A DNA stretch of 14,194 nucleotides from Candidatus Latescibacterota bacterium (GTDB lineage Bacteria > Latescibacterota > MVCY01): positions 1 through 14,194 of the forward strand of contig JAUWEO010000017.1 of assembly GCA_030608245.1 (NCBI GenBank), written 5' to 3'. The notes under the pieces are model-generated. The model saw only the letters and a list, made by a program, of their open reading frames with translations, searched no databases and had not been told where the DNA came from. Both the position numbers and the translations under genes were made by a program. How positions within the stretch are numbered: position 1 is the stretch's first letter; each line of letters opens with the position of its first letter. Below, in pieces: positions 12,404-14,194 of this stretch.

Positions 12404-14194
12404 TTATTCGATCGTTCTCGTCCGGGTCTCCTCCAGGATCGTGCTGCGGAATTGCTCTAACTTCAGGTTTCCCAAATGACCCTTGCTTCGTTTTCTCACC
12501 GCAACCGTCTGACTTTCCACCTCCTTTTCCCCTACAATCAGCATATAGGGAATCTTTTGTATCTCTGCGTCTCTGATCTTGCGGCCGATTTTCTCATTTC
12601 TCTGTTCCACCTCAACCTTGATTAAATCGGCACTGAGGGAACCGGCGATCTTCCGGGCATATTCCATCTGTCTGTCAGACACAGGAATAACCACAACCTG
12701 GACCGGTGCCAACCAGGCCGGAAAGGCGCCCGCGTAGTGTTCTATCAATCCTCCGATGAATCGTTCCATCGCCCCTAAGACTGTGCGGTGAATCATCACT
12801 ACTGGATGTTCTTTGCCGTCCTCCCCGATATAAGTCACCTCAAAACGTTCGGGCAGATTGAAATCCACCTGAATAGTGGGCCCCTGCCATCCTCTGCCCA
12901 GGGCATCCTCAAGCTGGATATCGATTTTGGGGCCGTAGAATACCCCCTCGCCTGGATCTATCTCATACTCTATCCCCCGTTGCTCAAGCACCCCTTGCAG
13001 GGCGGAGGTCGACTTCTCCCAGGCCTGATCAGAACCTATGGACTTCTCTGGGCGCGTGCTCAGGTATGCCCGGTAGTTGTAGCCGAAGGCCTTCATCATA
13101 AACTCCACCAGCTCGAGCACCCCCACGATTTCCCCGGGCAACTGCTCCTCAGTGCAGAATATGTGGGAGTCATCCTGGGTAAACCCGCGCACACGCAGCA
13201 TTCCGTGCAACACTCCCGATTTTTCGTAGCGATAGACAGTACCCAGCTCGGCATATCTTATGGGAAGGTCGCGGTAACTTCGTTGTCTGCTTTTGTAGAT
13301 CAAGATGTGGCCGGGACAGTTCATCGGCTTCACTCGATAAGGTACCCCGTCGATCTCCATCGGAGAGTACATAAGCTCGGAATAATTATCCAGATGTCCG
13401 CTAACCTGGTATATCTTCTCGTTGGCGATGTGGGGAGTGTAGACTAACTGGTAGCCCCTTTTCTGATGTTCCTCTCGCCAGAATGTCTCGACGGTGTTCC
13501 GGATGGCAGCACCTTTCGGGTGCCAGAGGATAAGGCCTGAACCTATCTGGTCATGCACGCTGAACAGGTCGAGCAACTGTCCCAGTCTCCGGTGGTCTCT
13601 TTTCTGTGCCTCTTCCAGGCGGTGCAGGTACTGTTTTAACTGATCTTGTTGGGGGAAGGAGATACCGTAGATGCGCTGAAGCATAGGATTACGTTCGCTT
13701 CCCCGCCAGTAGGCACCTGAGGTGCTGAGGAGCTTGAAGGTCTTGACATAGCCGGTGGAAGGCAAATGAGGGCCACGACAAAGGTCGACAAACTCTCCCT
13801 GCTGATAGAGACTCACCTGGTCTGAGTCGATCTCCTTCAAAAGCTCAAGTTTATAATCCTCGCCCCCTTGGGAAAAAACCTCCTGGGCCTTTGGCTTTGA
13901 AACTACCTGTCGGCTGAAAGGCAGGTCTTCCTGGATAATCTGCTGTACCTTCTCTCCGATTTCCTCTAAGTCTTGGGGCGAAAAGCCTCCCTCCAGGTCA
14001 AAGTCGTAATAAAAGCCGTTTTCAATGGCGGGGCCGATACCCAGCTTTGCCTCCGGGAACAGTTGTCTCACCGCCTGGGCCATAATGTGGGCAGTGCTGT
14101 GCCAGTAGATGGTCTTGCCCTCCGGGTCGGCAAAGGTGAGCCACTCCAACTGACAATCAGAGTCAACCCCAGCGGACAGATCCACCAGAGCCCC
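12404..14194 (-). CDS. thrS: Threonyl-tRNA synthetase (N-terminus beyond the window)
   Basis: Charges tRNA-Thr. The frame is open to the window edge (G-A-L-V-D-L-S...), giving 596 residues of an expected 635-645; most of the N-terminal TGS domain is missing, and the GTG at 14185 is not a real start. In visible numbering: editing domain with HSTAH (32-36) and CRGPH (Cys139, His143), the His-His-Cys-His site that removes Ser-tRNA-Thr; class II core with the zinc ligands Cys293 (MNCPGH), His344 (QDDSHIF) and His469 (VMIHRTVLGAMERF), motif 2 RYEKSGVLHGMLRVRGFTQDD; and the C-terminal anticodon-binding domain beginning near PVQVVVIPVSDRQ. All key residues are present. First visible gene of the thrS-infC-rpmI-rplT-pheST cluster; ends in TAA. 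Confidence 0.97.
   Translation of the reverse strand, partial: GALVDLSAGVDSDCQLEWLTFADPEGKTIYWHSTAHIMAQAVRQLFPEAKLGIGPAIENGFYYDFDLEGGFSPQDLEEIGEKVQQIIQEDLPFSRQVVSKPKAQEVFSQGGEDYKLELLKEIDSDQVSLYQQGEFVDLCRGPHLPSTGYVKTFKLLSTSGAYWRGSERNPMLQRIYGISFPQQDQLKQYLHRLEEAQKRDHRRLGQLLDLFSVHDQIGSGLILWHPKGAAIRNTVETFWREEHQKRGYQLVYTPHIANEKIYQVSGHLDNYSELMYSPMEIDGVPYRVKPMNCPGHILIYKSRQRSYRDLPIRYAELGTVYRYEKSGVLHGMLRVRGFTQDDSHIFCTEEQLPGEIVGVLELVEFMMKAFGYNYRAYLSTRPEKSIGSDQAWEKSTSALQGVLEQRGIEYEIDPGEGVFYGPKIDIQLEDALGRGWQGPTIQVDFNLPERFEVTYIGEDGKEHPVVMIHRTVLGAMERFIGGLIEHYAGAFPAWLAPVQVVVIPVSDRQMEYARKIAGSLSADLIKVEVEQRNEKIGRKIRDAEIQKIPYMLIVGEKEVESQTVAVRKRSKGHLGNLKLEQFRSTILEETRTRTIE

Noticed and set aside
12788..13447. A 219-codon open frame on the plus strand opposite thrS
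   Set aside because: Antisense shadow of the thrS catalytic core; no recognisable domain.

Overview
The window is about 48% G+C by eye and is chromosomal bacterial housekeeping DNA. It probably comes from an uncultured bacterium with a Gram-negative-type division and cell-wall gene set; I cannot fix the phylum. The order thrS-infC-rpmI-rplT-pheS-pheT followed by a small coiled-coil gene, zapA, a 6S-like RNA, rny and a ymdB-type phosphodiesterase is a neighbourhood I associate with deltaproteobacteria and several candidate phyla. No phage, plasmid, CRISPR or defence gene is visible. All genes but one lie on the minus strand.

Read along the minus strand from the right: threonyl-tRNA synthetase (N-terminus cut off by the window edge), translation initiation factor IF3, ribosomal proteins L35 and L20, then PheS and PheT. 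Together these form a translation-machinery operon. IF3 has no usable ATG/GTG/TTG start: it must begin at one of two ATT codons placed just after a strong Shine-Dalgarno, matching the known autoregulated AUU start of infC.

Next come a ZapB-like coiled-coil protein and ZapA (Z-ring assembly), a structured RNA that folds like 6S RNA, RNase Y (membrane-anchored mRNA decay), a YmdB-type metallophosphoesterase, and the large subunit of exonuclease VII, with no xseB beside it. The minus-strand run ends with RodA (SEDS peptidoglycan polymerase). The far left holds the C-terminal part of a TPR protein on the plus strand, convergent with rodA.

The unusual part is the space between genes. Nearly every gap, even inside the ribosomal operon and between pheS and pheT, holds imperfect palindromic elements of several sequence families. 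Often one palindrome sits inside another. Three copies of a small CCCCG...CGGGG hairpin, each flanked by TG, lie inside larger elements. An 8-bp tandem array abuts the xseA start codon and replaces its ribosome-binding site. An 84-86 bp sequence is duplicated downstream of xseA around a perfect 15-bp hairpin. These repeats, the AUU start and the 6S candidate are the points most worth a second look.
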